Of a stretch of DNA of 64,000 nucleotides, positions 45,155-53,078 are shown in pieces (positions within the stretch are counted from its first letter, which is position 1; each line of letters starts with the position of its first letter). A program made the position numbers and the translations under genes. Source of the DNA: Gluconacetobacter tumulicola. GTDB taxonomy: Bacteria; Pseudomonadota; Alphaproteobacteria; Acetobacterales; Acetobacteraceae. The DNA is taken from contig NZ_JABEQL010000001.1 of assembly GCF_014174215.1 (NCBI RefSeq), positions 1-64,000 of the forward strand, given 5' to 3'. The notes beneath the pieces are model-generated. The model was not told where the DNA came from, did no database searches, and saw only the letters and a program-made list of their open reading frames with translations.

Positions 45155-47520
45155 CGCCGCCCCGCCAGCACGTATGTGCGCGTCATGCCCGCATGCGGCA
45201 CGAAGAAACGCCCCCGTTCACGGAACAGGAACCGCCCGCGCAGGATCTGATAGACCTCCTCCGACACCTGGATGGTGCCGACATCGGGTGCGCCCTGGGC
45301 CATCATCTCGGCCATGCCGATGGCATCGCCCCACAGGTTGAAAACCTTCGGGTCCTCACCCAGCAGGCCGCCGAAAACCGGTCCGACATCGATCCCCATG
45401 CGAAAGACCGGGTCCAGATCCGCGCGCGACAGGATCGACAGCGACGCCTCGCGCATCACCAGCGCCGCATTCGCCATCCGTTCGGCCGCACCCGGGTCAG
45501 GGGTATGCGAACAGCCCGCCACGCAGACCAGCCGGTGCCCCAGCATCTTGATCGAATACAGGCCATAATCCCGCGCCACGGTCTGAAGCTGCACCGCCAG
45601 CGCCTCGACCAGCGCGATGATCCGCGCCGGATCGGCCCGCGAGGAGGTGATGATGTCGGCAAAGGTAATCACCATCACCGCCACGGCCGGAAACAGCCCT
45701 TCCACCACGCCACCCTGCCCATCATGCTGGGTGCTGCCCGGCGGGATCAGGAATCCGTCGCCCAGCGAATGCTCGGCTTCCTCGGCCGGCGGCCCGGCCA
45801 GTTCTTCGGCTGCTGCCGCCACGGCACTGTAGTGCTGGGCGGAGAAACGTGCCGCCACGACGCCCGCGATCATGGCCACGAAATGCGACACCAGCCCGGC
45901 ACGCGGCGCATCCTCCAGCATGATCATCCCAACCGGCCCCGACGCCCCCAGGATCGGCGCCAGGAACAGGCTGCGGCTGCCGAAGGTCCGCATGAACAGC
46001 CGATGAAAACTGACCGTCCGCTCATCGGACCCTGCATCGGGCACCGTGATCGCATCGCCATGCGCCACCAGATCAAAGAAGGCCTGAAGATCGTTGCGCG
46101 ACAGTTCGAAACCGCCCGAATGAGCATCATGGCGCGAATCATAGGAATCGACGCACAGCAGCGTGGCCCCGTCATGCATCAGGCGCCACACCGATGCCCG
46201 CCGGGCCGACGCCATCTCCGCCAGACCGCGCGTCAGGATCAGCGCCTCGTCGGTCGGGTCGAACAACGCCGGATAGCTGGCCACCGTGCGGAGCATCTGG
46301 CTCTCACGCCCCGAGACCGCGCGCAGTCCCTCCAGCTCCGCCGACACACGATCGGTCCGCCGCCCCTGGCGGAACAGCAACGCCCCCAGCACAACCGCAA
46401 GGGCGACGATCAGCAGCGAGAACATCAAGTTCTGCCGGCCGTCCACCATCGCGAAATTCGCAAAATCGCTTTCCGGCGCAACCAGGATCAACACCCATTT
46501 CTTCGCCGTCGACGGCAGGGGCGCCGCCATGGTGACGAAATTGCGCTTGCGGTTGCGGATCGAATGCGGACCATAGCCCTGCACACGATAGACATCGAAC
46601 GCCTGCGCCAGCACCGGGTAGGTCCGGGGGTCGAGCACCATCTTCGCCGGGTCCCAGTTCGCCTTCTTCGCCACGTCCAGCATGTGCCGGCCGGCCAGAA
46701 GATGCCCGTCCTGGTCGAGGATCAGCGCATGGCCGCTCTTGCCGATCTGCAGGGAATCCAGAAAATTCGTCAGCTCGTTCATCGACAGGTTGACGGCAAA
46801 GACGAACCGGCGGCCATCCTGCCCCTGATAGGCGATCGAGGCCGTAATGATCATCTGGCCCGTCTGGGTGATCAGATAGGGCGTCGACCAGTACAGCTTG
46901 CCGGATTCGGTCGCCCCCCTGAACCAGTCGCGGGTCCGCGGGTCGTAATCACCGGTCGGATTGCTCTCGTTGCGCAACACTCCGCCCTTCTCGTCGTAGA
47001 ACTGATGGACGAACTGCGCCCCCGCCTCCTCGCCGGTCAGTTGCGTCGTCTCCAGCCCCTTGCCCTTGGGGTCGCGCTCGATCAGGTCGAAATGTCCCTC
47101 GGAATCGGCCAGATAGAAGGAATGAACCTGCGCCACGTGCCGCAGCATGCTGCCGCCATAGGAATTGAAGATCTTGATGATCGCCGTCTGCGACCCATGC
47201 TCCAGCATGTCGCGCGCGATCACCGTCCCCGCCGTGGCCGGGCCCAGATAATCGCCCACTTCCTGCGCGATATAATTCTGCTCGCTGACCAGCAGGTCAT
47301 GGGTCAGCGCCAGCGCCCCGGATCGGATCGACCGGTACGAATGCAGGCCAATCCCGCCGATGACCGCAACCACCAGCACGACGCCGAAGATGGGAACGCC
47401 GACATGCAGCAGAAACCGCCTGACCTGGTCCGAACGGGCATCGGCGGGGTCCACGATTTCGTCAGCGTTCAATGATCTTTTCCCGGTCTGTTGGCCCAGA
47501 GCGCACAACGGCTGCCTCAC
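45151..47520 (-). CDS. Receptor-type class III adenylate/guanylate cyclase homolog with degenerate catalytic site
   Basis: The protein has up to 789 residues (GTG at 47520; a TTG at 47472 is also possible). Layout: N-terminal TM helix (about 35-57), a periplasmic Cache-like sensor (about 60-350; DPRTRDWFRGATESGKLYWSTPYLITQTGQMIITAS is typical), second TM (about 370-388), a GAF-like middle, and a cyclase domain (about 611-770). In the cyclase domain the first metal Asp is kept (D622), but the second is His662. The Asn and Arg transition-state residues are replaced (Gly735, Met739). Cyclase activity is doubtful. It overlaps MlaE-like by 4 nt. Confidence 0.72.
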   Translation of the reverse strand: MRQPLCALGQQTGKRSLNADEIVDPADARSDQVRRFLLHVGVPIFGVVLVVAVIGGIGLHSYRSIRSGALALTHDLLVSEQNYIAQEVGDYLGPATAGTVIARDMLEHGSQTAIIKIFNSYGGSMLRHVAQVHSFYLADSEGHFDLIERDPKGKGLETTQLTGEEAGAQFVHQFYDEKGGVLRNESNPTGDYDPRTRDWFRGATESGKLYWSTPYLITQTGQMIITASIAYQGQDGRRFVFAVNLSMNELTNFLDSLQIGKSGHALILDQDGHLLAGRHMLDVAKKANWDPAKMVLDPRTYPVLAQAFDVYRVQGYGPHSIRNRKRNFVTMAAPLPSTAKKWVLILVAPESDFANFAMVDGRQNLMFSLLIVALAVVLGALLFRQGRRTDRVSAELEGLRAVSGRESQMLRTVASYPALFDPTDEALILTRGLAEMASARRASVWRLMHDGATLLCVDSYDSRHDAHSGGFELSRNDLQAFFDLVAHGDAITVPDAGSDERTVSFHRLFMRTFGSRSLFLAPILGASGPVGMIMLEDAPRAGLVSHFVAMIAGVVAARFSAQHYSAVAAAAEELAGPPAEEAEHSLGDGFLIPPGSTQHDGQGGVVEGLFPAVAVMVITFADIITSSRADPARIIALVEALAVQLQTVARDYGLYSIKMLGHRLVCVAGCSHTPDPGAAERMANAALVMREASLSILSRADLDPVFRMGIDVGPVFGGLLGEDPKVFNLWGDAIGMAEMMAQGAPDVGTIQVSEEVYQILRGRFLFRERGRFFVPHAGMTRTYVLAGRR

Positions 47521-47580
47521 AAGGATAGGGTACCGTCAACACAAAAACCAACCCGCCAGATGCGTGTCTGCCATCCACGG

Positions 47581-48264
47581 TCACGCGAACCAGATCGGCT
47601 CCTTGAGCTTTTCCAAAAAACGGCTGTGCGCCGCCAGTTCCTCAGGTGACGGCACGATCGGCCGGGGCGTGCGACCGGTCACGCGCTCGTAGCTGTACGC
47701 GGCCGGGCCGCCTCCCCCACCATCCTCGACCATCAGGCCCAACCCGCGCTGCCGGCCACCCATCAGTTCCAGATAGACCTCGGCCAGCAGGCGGCAATCG
47801 AGCAGCGCGTTATGCGTGGTGCGCGCCGACAGATCGATCGAGAAACGCCGGCACAGCGCGTCCAGGCTGTTGGGCAGGCCGGGATAGCGTTCGCGCGCGA
47901 TATCCAGCGTATCGACCATCCGGTCCAGCGACAGCACCGGCCGGCCGGCACGCTCCAGCTCCGCGTTCAGGAAGCCGAAATCGAAGCGCGCATTATGCGC
48001 GATCATCTCGTCCGGGCCGATAAAAGTCAGGAATTCGTCTGCGATTTCATGAAACCGCGGCTTGCCTTCCAGATCCGCCAGCGTAAAGCCGTGAACCTTC
48101 GTCGCCTCCTCCGGAATGTCCCGCTCCGGATGGATCAGCACCCGGAAATGCTCCCCGGTCGGAAGATCGTCGATCAGTTCCAGGGCAGCGATCTCGATCA
48201 CCCGGTCCCCTTTCTTCGGGTCCAGACCGGTGGTTTCGGTATCGAACAGGATCGATCGCTTCAT
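47581..48264 (-). CDS. dnaQ: DNA polymerase III epsilon subunit (3'-5' exonuclease)
   Basis: The 227-residue protein has Exo I FDTETTG (D8, E10), Exo II AHNARFDFGFLNAEL, and Exo III THNALLDCRLLAEVYLEL. It proofreads within Pol III. The C-terminal ~40 residues likely bind DnaE. It overlaps the coaE stop (ATGA). Confidence 0.95.
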   Translation of the reverse strand: MKRSILFDTETTGLDPKKGDRVIEIAALELIDDLPTGEHFRVLIHPERDIPEEATKVHGFTLADLEGKPRFHEIADEFLTFIGPDEMIAHNARFDFGFLNAELERAGRPVLSLDRMVDTLDIARERYPGLPNSLDALCRRFSIDLSARTTHNALLDCRLLAEVYLELMGGRQRGLGLMVEDGGGGGPAAYSYERVTGRTPRPIVPSPEELAAHSRFLEKLKEPIWFA

Positions 48265-48887
48265 GGCGTTTTTCCTTCCGCGCGCAACCGCATTCCATCT
48301 TCCGCGCGCAACCGCGCGACCAGCCGCCGCACCCGGCGCATGGTATCATTCCGCGACAGGCCGGTGCGGATCACATCGTCCGCCCGGCGCCGCTTCTCCC
48401 GATCGGGCATCTGGCGCGCAATCACCGCCGCCACTTCGGCCCGCGCCATGCCCCGCCGCCTGGCCACCCGATAGGCCTGCACCTCCGGCGGCGCCGAAAC
48501 CACGGCCACCCGGTCGCACAACCGGTCGCCCCCGGTTTCGAACAGCAACGGCACATCCAGCACCACCCAGGAATGGCCCGCCCGCCGCGCCCGCGCCAGA
48601 AAACGGTCGCGCTCCTGCCGCACCATGGGATGAATGATGCGCTCCAGGCCCTTCAGGACCGCCCGATCGGCGACGGCTGCGCGCCGCAGCACCGCGCGAT
48701 CCAGCACCCCATCCCGCACCGATCCGGGCACCAGCCGCCCGATCGCCGGCAGCGCCCTGCCGCCCGGCGCCTGCAACGCATGAACCGCCGCATCGGCATC
48801 GAACACCGGAAAGCCGGCCCGCCGCAGCATCCGCGCCACCGTCGACTTGCCCATCCCGATCCCGCCGGTCAGGCCAAGGATACGCAT
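48261..48887 (-). CDS. coaE: Dephospho-CoA kinase
   Basis: The protein has 208 residues from the ATG at 48887. P-loop LTGGIGMGKST (8-16), FDADAAVH for the Asp, IHPMVR and LDVPLLFETG are typical blocks. It phosphorylates dephospho-CoA in the last step of CoA synthesis. The order aroE-coaE-dnaQ is common in alphaproteobacteria. Confidence 0.94.
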   Translation of the reverse strand: MRILGLTGGIGMGKSTVARMLRRAGFPVFDADAAVHALQAPGGRALPAIGRLVPGSVRDGVLDRAVLRRAAVADRAVLKGLERIIHPMVRQERDRFLARARRAGHSWVVLDVPLLFETGGDRLCDRVAVVSAPPEVQAYRVARRRGMARAEVAAVIARQMPDREKRRRADDVIRTGLSRNDTMRRVRRLVARLRAEDGMRLRAEGKTP

Positions 48888-48889
48888 CG

Positions 48890-49798
48890 TCACCGCGCGA
48901 GGTCGGCGTCGAACAGTGCCTGGATATCGGCATCGACCTCCGGATCGACACCGAACCAGCATTTGAAACCCAGCCGCGCCTGATGCAGCAGCATGCCGGT
49001 ACCGTCCACAACCCGCAGCCCCCGCGCCACCGCGGCCGTCAGCAGCGGCGTCATGCGCGGCACATAAACAATGTCCGACACCACCATGTCATCCGGCGCA
49101 CGCGTCAGGTCTGGCGTAAACACATCACCCGGCCCGCCATGCATGCCCAGCGACGTGGTGTTCACCAGCAGCGCGTGATCCGGCAGATGGTCCGTCCAGC
49201 CCGCCCAGTCGATCACCGAAATCGGCGCCGGCCCCTCCGCCGACAGCGCCTCGGCCAGCGCCACCGCCCGAGCGGTCGTACGGTTGGCGACCGAGACCGC
49301 CACGCCACGATCCAGCAGGCTGGCGGCAACCGCCCGAGCGGCCCCCCCGGCCCCCAGCAGCAGCACCGGCCCGCGCGTCACATCCACGCCCTTCGCCTCC
49401 AGGCTGGCAACGAATCCGTCGCCATCGGTCGAATGGGCTTCGATCGTCCCATCCTGCGCAAAGACCAGCGTATTGACCGACCCGGAACGCACGGCCGAGC
49501 GATGCAGCCGGTCGGCGATCGCAAACGCCGCCTCCTTGTGCGGAATGGTCACGTTCGCCCCCCGGAACCCGGCGGCACGCAGACCATGCACCGCAACCTC
49601 GAACGCACCCGGCCGCACCGGCAGCGGCACATAGGCACCATCGATGCCATACCGGGCCAGCCAGAAATTATGCAGCAGCGGCGAGCGCGAATGGGCCACC
49701 GGCCAGCCGATCACCCCGGCCAGCCCGGTCGTCCCGCGAATCGTCAGCCGACCGGGCTCAACCCGCGCCGAAGAAGAAGCATCCGTCACGTCACTCAT
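48890..49798 (-). CDS. aroE: Shikimate dehydrogenase
   Basis: The 302-residue intact enzyme has GVIGWPVAHSRSPLLHN, the catalytic Lys in NVTIPHKEAA, STDGDGFVASL, GAGGAARAVA for NADP, and VNTTSLGM and DIVYVPRMTPLL. It reduces 3-dehydroshikimate. It is the functional counterpart of the remnant at 31181-31699. The start is the ATG at 49798. Confidence 0.95.
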   Translation of the reverse strand: MSDVTDASSSARVEPGRLTIRGTTGLAGVIGWPVAHSRSPLLHNFWLARYGIDGAYVPLPVRPGAFEVAVHGLRAAGFRGANVTIPHKEAAFAIADRLHRSAVRSGSVNTLVFAQDGTIEAHSTDGDGFVASLEAKGVDVTRGPVLLLGAGGAARAVAASLLDRGVAVSVANRTTARAVALAEALSAEGPAPISVIDWAGWTDHLPDHALLVNTTSLGMHGGPGDVFTPDLTRAPDDMVVSDIVYVPRMTPLLTAAVARGLRVVDGTGMLLHQARLGFKCWFGVDPEVDADIQALFDADLAR

Positions 49799-49805
49799 AC
49801 CGCAC

Positions 49806-50582
49806 TCACGCTGTGTATCGCGCCCAGGCCAGCGGCAGCAGCCGCGCCAGCCGGTCAGCCCATTCCCGCTGTCCCGCCGCATCGGCCACCAGATCCTGCC
49901 GGATCTCCAGTTCCACGTGCGGCAGGCCACGCGCCTCGGCATGGAACGGCACCGTATGGTCGCTGGTATCGGTCAGCGCATAGGGCTCGTTGTCGCCGAC
50001 CACCAGACCGGGCTCCAGCTCCAGCAGATCCTTCAGGATCAGGCCGAAACGCGGTCCATGATTATGCAGGATGCCCGCATGCCAGGGCCGCGCGATGCCA
50101 TCCATCTCGGGCGTGAAACTGTGCAGCGACACCAGCACCGTCGGCTGCCCCGCTTCCTGCCGTGAATCCAGTTCCTCGGTGATCCGCTCATGATAGGGCC
50201 GGAAAATCCGCTCAACCCGCTCCGTCACCGCCGCCGCATCCAGCTCCGCATTGCCCGGCACCGGCGTCCCGTCGCTGATCCGCACGATCGAGCTCGGGTG
50301 CCCCGGCGCGCGATTGCAGTCGATCACCAGGCGCGAATAGGCCTGCTCGATCAGGATCGTCTCCAACCGCTCGGCCAGCAGGCGCCCCATCCCGGCCATG
50401 CCGATATCCCAGGCGATATGCCGGTCCCATTCAGCCGCCGGCACACCCAGATCGCCCAGCCGGACCGGCACCGCGCGCCCGGCATGATCGCTGACCAGAA
50501 CGAAGGGCGACTGGCCCGTCCGGCCATGCACCCGCATCGGCTGCGGATCGTCCGCGCCCAGCAGCGGTTCGTCCTGTCGCAT
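49806..50582 (-). CDS. N-formylglutamate amidohydrolase family protein
   Basis: The protein has 258 residues from the ATG at 50582 (a GTG at 50597 is an alternative). FVLVSDHAGRAVP, SRLVIDCNRAPGHPSSIV and TVLVSLHSFTPEMDG are family blocks. It probably hydrolyses N-formyl-L-glutamate or a related N-acyl compound with a metal. The true substrate is not assured, because histidine-utilisation genes are not near. It lies 7 nt upstream of aroE. Confidence 0.82.
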   Translation of the reverse strand: MRQDEPLLGADDPQPMRVHGRTGQSPFVLVSDHAGRAVPVRLGDLGVPAAEWDRHIAWDIGMAGMGRLLAERLETILIEQAYSRLVIDCNRAPGHPSSIVRISDGTPVPGNAELDAAAVTERVERIFRPYHERITEELDSRQEAGQPTVLVSLHSFTPEMDGIARPWHAGILHNHGPRFGLILKDLLELEPGLVVGDNEPYALTDTSDHTVPFHAEARGLPHVELEIRQDLVADAAGQREWADRLARLLPLAWARYTA

Positions 50583-50656
50583 CGTCTCGTCCCTCACCTG
50601 CTCATCCAGCCCCGGCCGGTTCTACCCCGCGCCCCGTCATCACGAAAGGCGTCGCC

Positions 50657-51247
50657 TCACCCGCCGGCCGCCAGCCCACGCAGGCGCGCCGGCGCCGATG
50701 CCGGGTCCCAGCGCACGGGCCCGACAATGCGCAGAACCTCACGCCCCACCCGGTCGATCACCAGCGTCACCGGCACCCCGTCCTCCCGCAGCGCGGGCGG
50801 AATCTGCATGTGCGGATCACACAGCACCGGCAGGTCGGCGATACCACGCACGCGATAGAATCGCCGCACAGTCTCCGCCCCCCCATGATCGATCGAGACC
50901 GGCAGCACCGCGATATCCCCCTCCGGCGCCACCTGCCGCGCCAGCGCGGCCAGCGCCGGCATCTCCGCGACGCAGGGCTGGCACCAGGTGGCCCACAGAT
51001 TCAGGACCACGATCCGGCCATGCCAGTCGGCCAGATGCCGCGTGGCTCCGGCTTCATCCAGAAAGGTCAGGTCCGGCAGCGCGCGCGGCGCGGTCGTCCG
51101 ATGCGGCGGCAGGTCGACAGGCTCCGGCCCTTCCGCCCGCGCCGGCGGCGCAAGGATGGAATTGCACCCGAGCCATGCGGCCAGTAGGGTGCCGCCATCC
51201 GCGAGTAACGCTCGCCGACCGACGGTTTTCGACAGGATCTGGGGCAT
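50657..51247 (-). CDS. TlpA-like thioredoxin-fold protein, exported
   Basis: The protein has 196 residues from the ATG at 51247. A signal-like N-terminus (about 38 residues, [25 protein letters not shown]) is followed by a TlpA/ResA-type thioredoxin fold with [18 protein letters not shown] (CxxC) and cis-Pro in GVPVTLVID. It is a periplasmic thiol-disulfide reductase. Its start lies only 3 nt from argH on the other strand. Confidence 0.85.
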   Translation of the reverse strand: MPQILSKTVGRRALLADGGTLLAAWLGCNSILAPPARAEGPEPVDLPPHRTTAPRALPDLTFLDEAGATRHLADWHGRIVVLNLWATWCQPCVAEMPALAALARQVAPEGDIAVLPVSIDHGGAETVRRFYRVRGIADLPVLCDPHMQIPPALREDGVPVTLVIDRVGREVLRIVGPVRWDPASAPARLRGLAAGG

Positions 51248-51250
51248 GGG

Positions 51251-52681
51251 ATGTCTGTGAACGAAGAACATGCGACCGACAATGACTCCGCACGGGCGAA
51301 TGTCCAGTGGGGTGGTCGGTTCGCGGGTGGTCCCTCGGCCATCATGCAGGACATCAACGCCTCGATCGGCTTCGACAAGGCCCTGTGGCGGCAGGATATC
51401 GCAGGCTCGCTGGCCCACGCCGCAATGCTGGCCAGGACCGGTATCATCCGTGCTGAGGACGAGGCCGAAATCCGTCGCGGCCTGACTGGAATCGGCGAGG
51501 AGATCGCAGCCGGCCAGTTCGATTTCAGCCCCCGGCTGGAAGACATCCACATGAATATCGAAGCCCGCCTGTCCGACCGGATCGGCGAGGCCGGCAAGCG
51601 CCTGCACACCGCCCGCTCGCGCAACGACCAGGTGGCCACCGATTTCCGCCTCTGGGTCCGTGACGCCATCGACGGGCTGGACGAACAGATCGCCTCCCTC
51701 ATGCGCGCACTCTCCCGCCGCGCCCGCGAGCACGCGGCCGACCCCATGCCCGGCTTCACCCATCTGCAGACCGCCCAGCCGGTCACCTTCGGCCATCATC
51801 TGATGGCTTATGTGGAGATGCTGGCCCGTGATCGCGGCCGCCTGGCCGACACCCGCTGCCGCCTGAACGAATGCCCGCTGGGCTCCGCCGCCCTGGCCGG
51901 CACCTCCTTCCCGATCGACCGGCGTATGACGGCAGGCGCTCTGGGCTTCGACCGGCCGACCGCCAACTCGCTCGATGCCGTGTCGGACCGCGATTTCGCA
52001 CTGGAATATCTCTCGGCCCTGTCGATCATGGCCATGCACCTGTCACGCCTGTCCGAGGAAATCGTGATCTGGTGCTCGGCGCCGTTCGCCTTCATCCGCC
52101 TGTCCGACGCCTTCACCACCGGCTCGTCGATCATGCCGCAGAAGCGCAACCCCGACGCGGCGGAACTGGTGCGCGCCAAGATCGGCCGCATCACGGGCGC
52201 GCTGGTCGGGCTGCTGACGGTGATGAAGGGCCTGCCGCTGGCCTACGCCAAGGACATGCAGGAAGACAAGGAACCCGTCTTCGCCGCCACCGACGCCGCC
52301 GCCCTGTCGCTGGCCGCCTGCGACGGCATGATCCGCGACCTCAAGCCCAATACCGAGCGCATGCGCGCCTATGCCGGCTCCGGCTTCTCCACCGCCACCG
52401 ACCTCGCGGACTGGCTGGTGCGAGTGCTCAAGCTCCCCTTCCGCACTGCCCACCACGTCACTGGCCGCCTGGTGGCACTGGCCGAAAGCCGCGGCGTGGA
52501 CCTCTCGGACCTCTCCCTGGCCGACATGCAGGCCGAAGAGCCCGGCATCACGCAGGACATTTTCTCGGTCCTCACCGTCGAGGCCTCGCTCGCCTCGCGC
52601 ACCAGCGAGGGCGGCACCGCTCCCGATAATGTCCGCGCCCAGGCCGAACGCTGGCTGGCCGCCTTAGGCGATACGCCATGA
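51251..52681 (+). CDS. argH: Argininosuccinate lyase
   Basis: The 476-residue fumarase/aspartase-superfamily enzyme has [31 protein letters not shown] and the signature [12 protein letters not shown] with the catalytic Ser. It cleaves argininosuccinate to arginine and fumarate. It overlaps the small lipoprotein gene (ATGA). Confidence 0.97.
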   Translation: MSVNEEHATDNDSARANVQWGGRFAGGPSAIMQDINASIGFDKALWRQDIAGSLAHAAMLARTGIIRAEDEAEIRRGLTGIGEEIAAGQFDFSPRLEDIHMNIEARLSDRIGEAGKRLHTARSRNDQVATDFRLWVRDAIDGLDEQIASLMRALSRRAREHAADPMPGFTHLQTAQPVTFGHHLMAYVEMLARDRGRLADTRCRLNECPLGSAALAGTSFPIDRRMTAGALGFDRPTANSLDAVSDRDFALEYLSALSIMAMHLSRLSEEIVIWCSAPFAFIRLSDAFTTGSSIMPQKRNPDAAELVRAKIGRITGALVGLLTVMKGLPLAYAKDMQEDKEPVFAATDAAALSLAACDGMIRDLKPNTERMRAYAGSGFSTATDLADWLVRVLKLPFRTAHHVTGRLVALAESRGVDLSDLSLADMQAEEPGITQDIFSVLTVEASLASRTSEGGTAPDNVRAQAERWLAALGDTP

Positions 52682-52830
52682 TCCGGCGCATGGTACGTCC
52701 CGTCGGCACCATGCTGGGCCTCGCCCTGCTGCTGACGGGCCTCACGGCCTGTGGCAAGAAGGGCTCGCCCTCTGCACCCGGCCCGGCCTCGCATTTGACG
52801 TATCCCCGCACCTACCCCATGCCCGACTGA
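52678..52830 (+). CDS. lptM: Small lipoprotein after argH (LptM-like)
   Basis: This 50-residue ORF overlaps the argH stop (ATGA). An N-terminal leader with [18 protein letters not shown] has an LTAC lipobox followed by the typical GKKG, then a short Pro-rich tail. The small lipoprotein after argH and before lysA is a widespread arrangement in proteobacteria (YifL/LptM in E. coli, which helps LptD maturation). Homology cannot be shown at this length beyond these features. Confidence 0.8.
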   Translation: MIRRMVRPVGTMLGLALLLTGLTACGKKGSPSAPGPASHLTYPRTYPMPD

Positions 52831-52996
52831 GTTTGTGGCCGTAAACGCGCGCTGGTGGCGATCCGGCGCGCGTCCGCTGTTGCGCCGGTGCTCACGGCCA
52901 TCAAGGCCGCTCCGCTCCGGTGCTCGCGGACACACGCCGGCCGTGCCGCTTGCGCGGCACTCTCGCTCACCAGCCCACGTTTCCGACCACAAACTG
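52830..52996. repeat. Dispersed inverted-repeat element, copy 4 (167 bp)
   Basis: The arms (52830-52856 and 52970-52996) are complementary at 23 of 27 positions. Core segments GGCCATCAAGGCCGCTCCGCTCC and GCGGCACTCTCGCTCACCAGCCC-like match copies 1 and 2. A partial core-like remnant follows at 53003-53078 up to the TIGR02302 gene stop. It starts at the last base of the lipoprotein stop codon. Confidence 0.75.
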
Positions 52997-53078
52997 CGCG
53001 CCCACATGGGGGCGATCTGGCGTTCGCGGCTTGGGGCCGCTCCGCTTCGATTCGCCGCCGTAAGGCTTGAGCGGCGTT

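Noticed and set aside
45133-47475. 780-codon plus-strand open frame opposite the cyclase-like gene
   Set aside because: Very His/Arg/Gln-rich translation with no motifs; it is the antisense shadow of a GC-rich coding region with clear domains.
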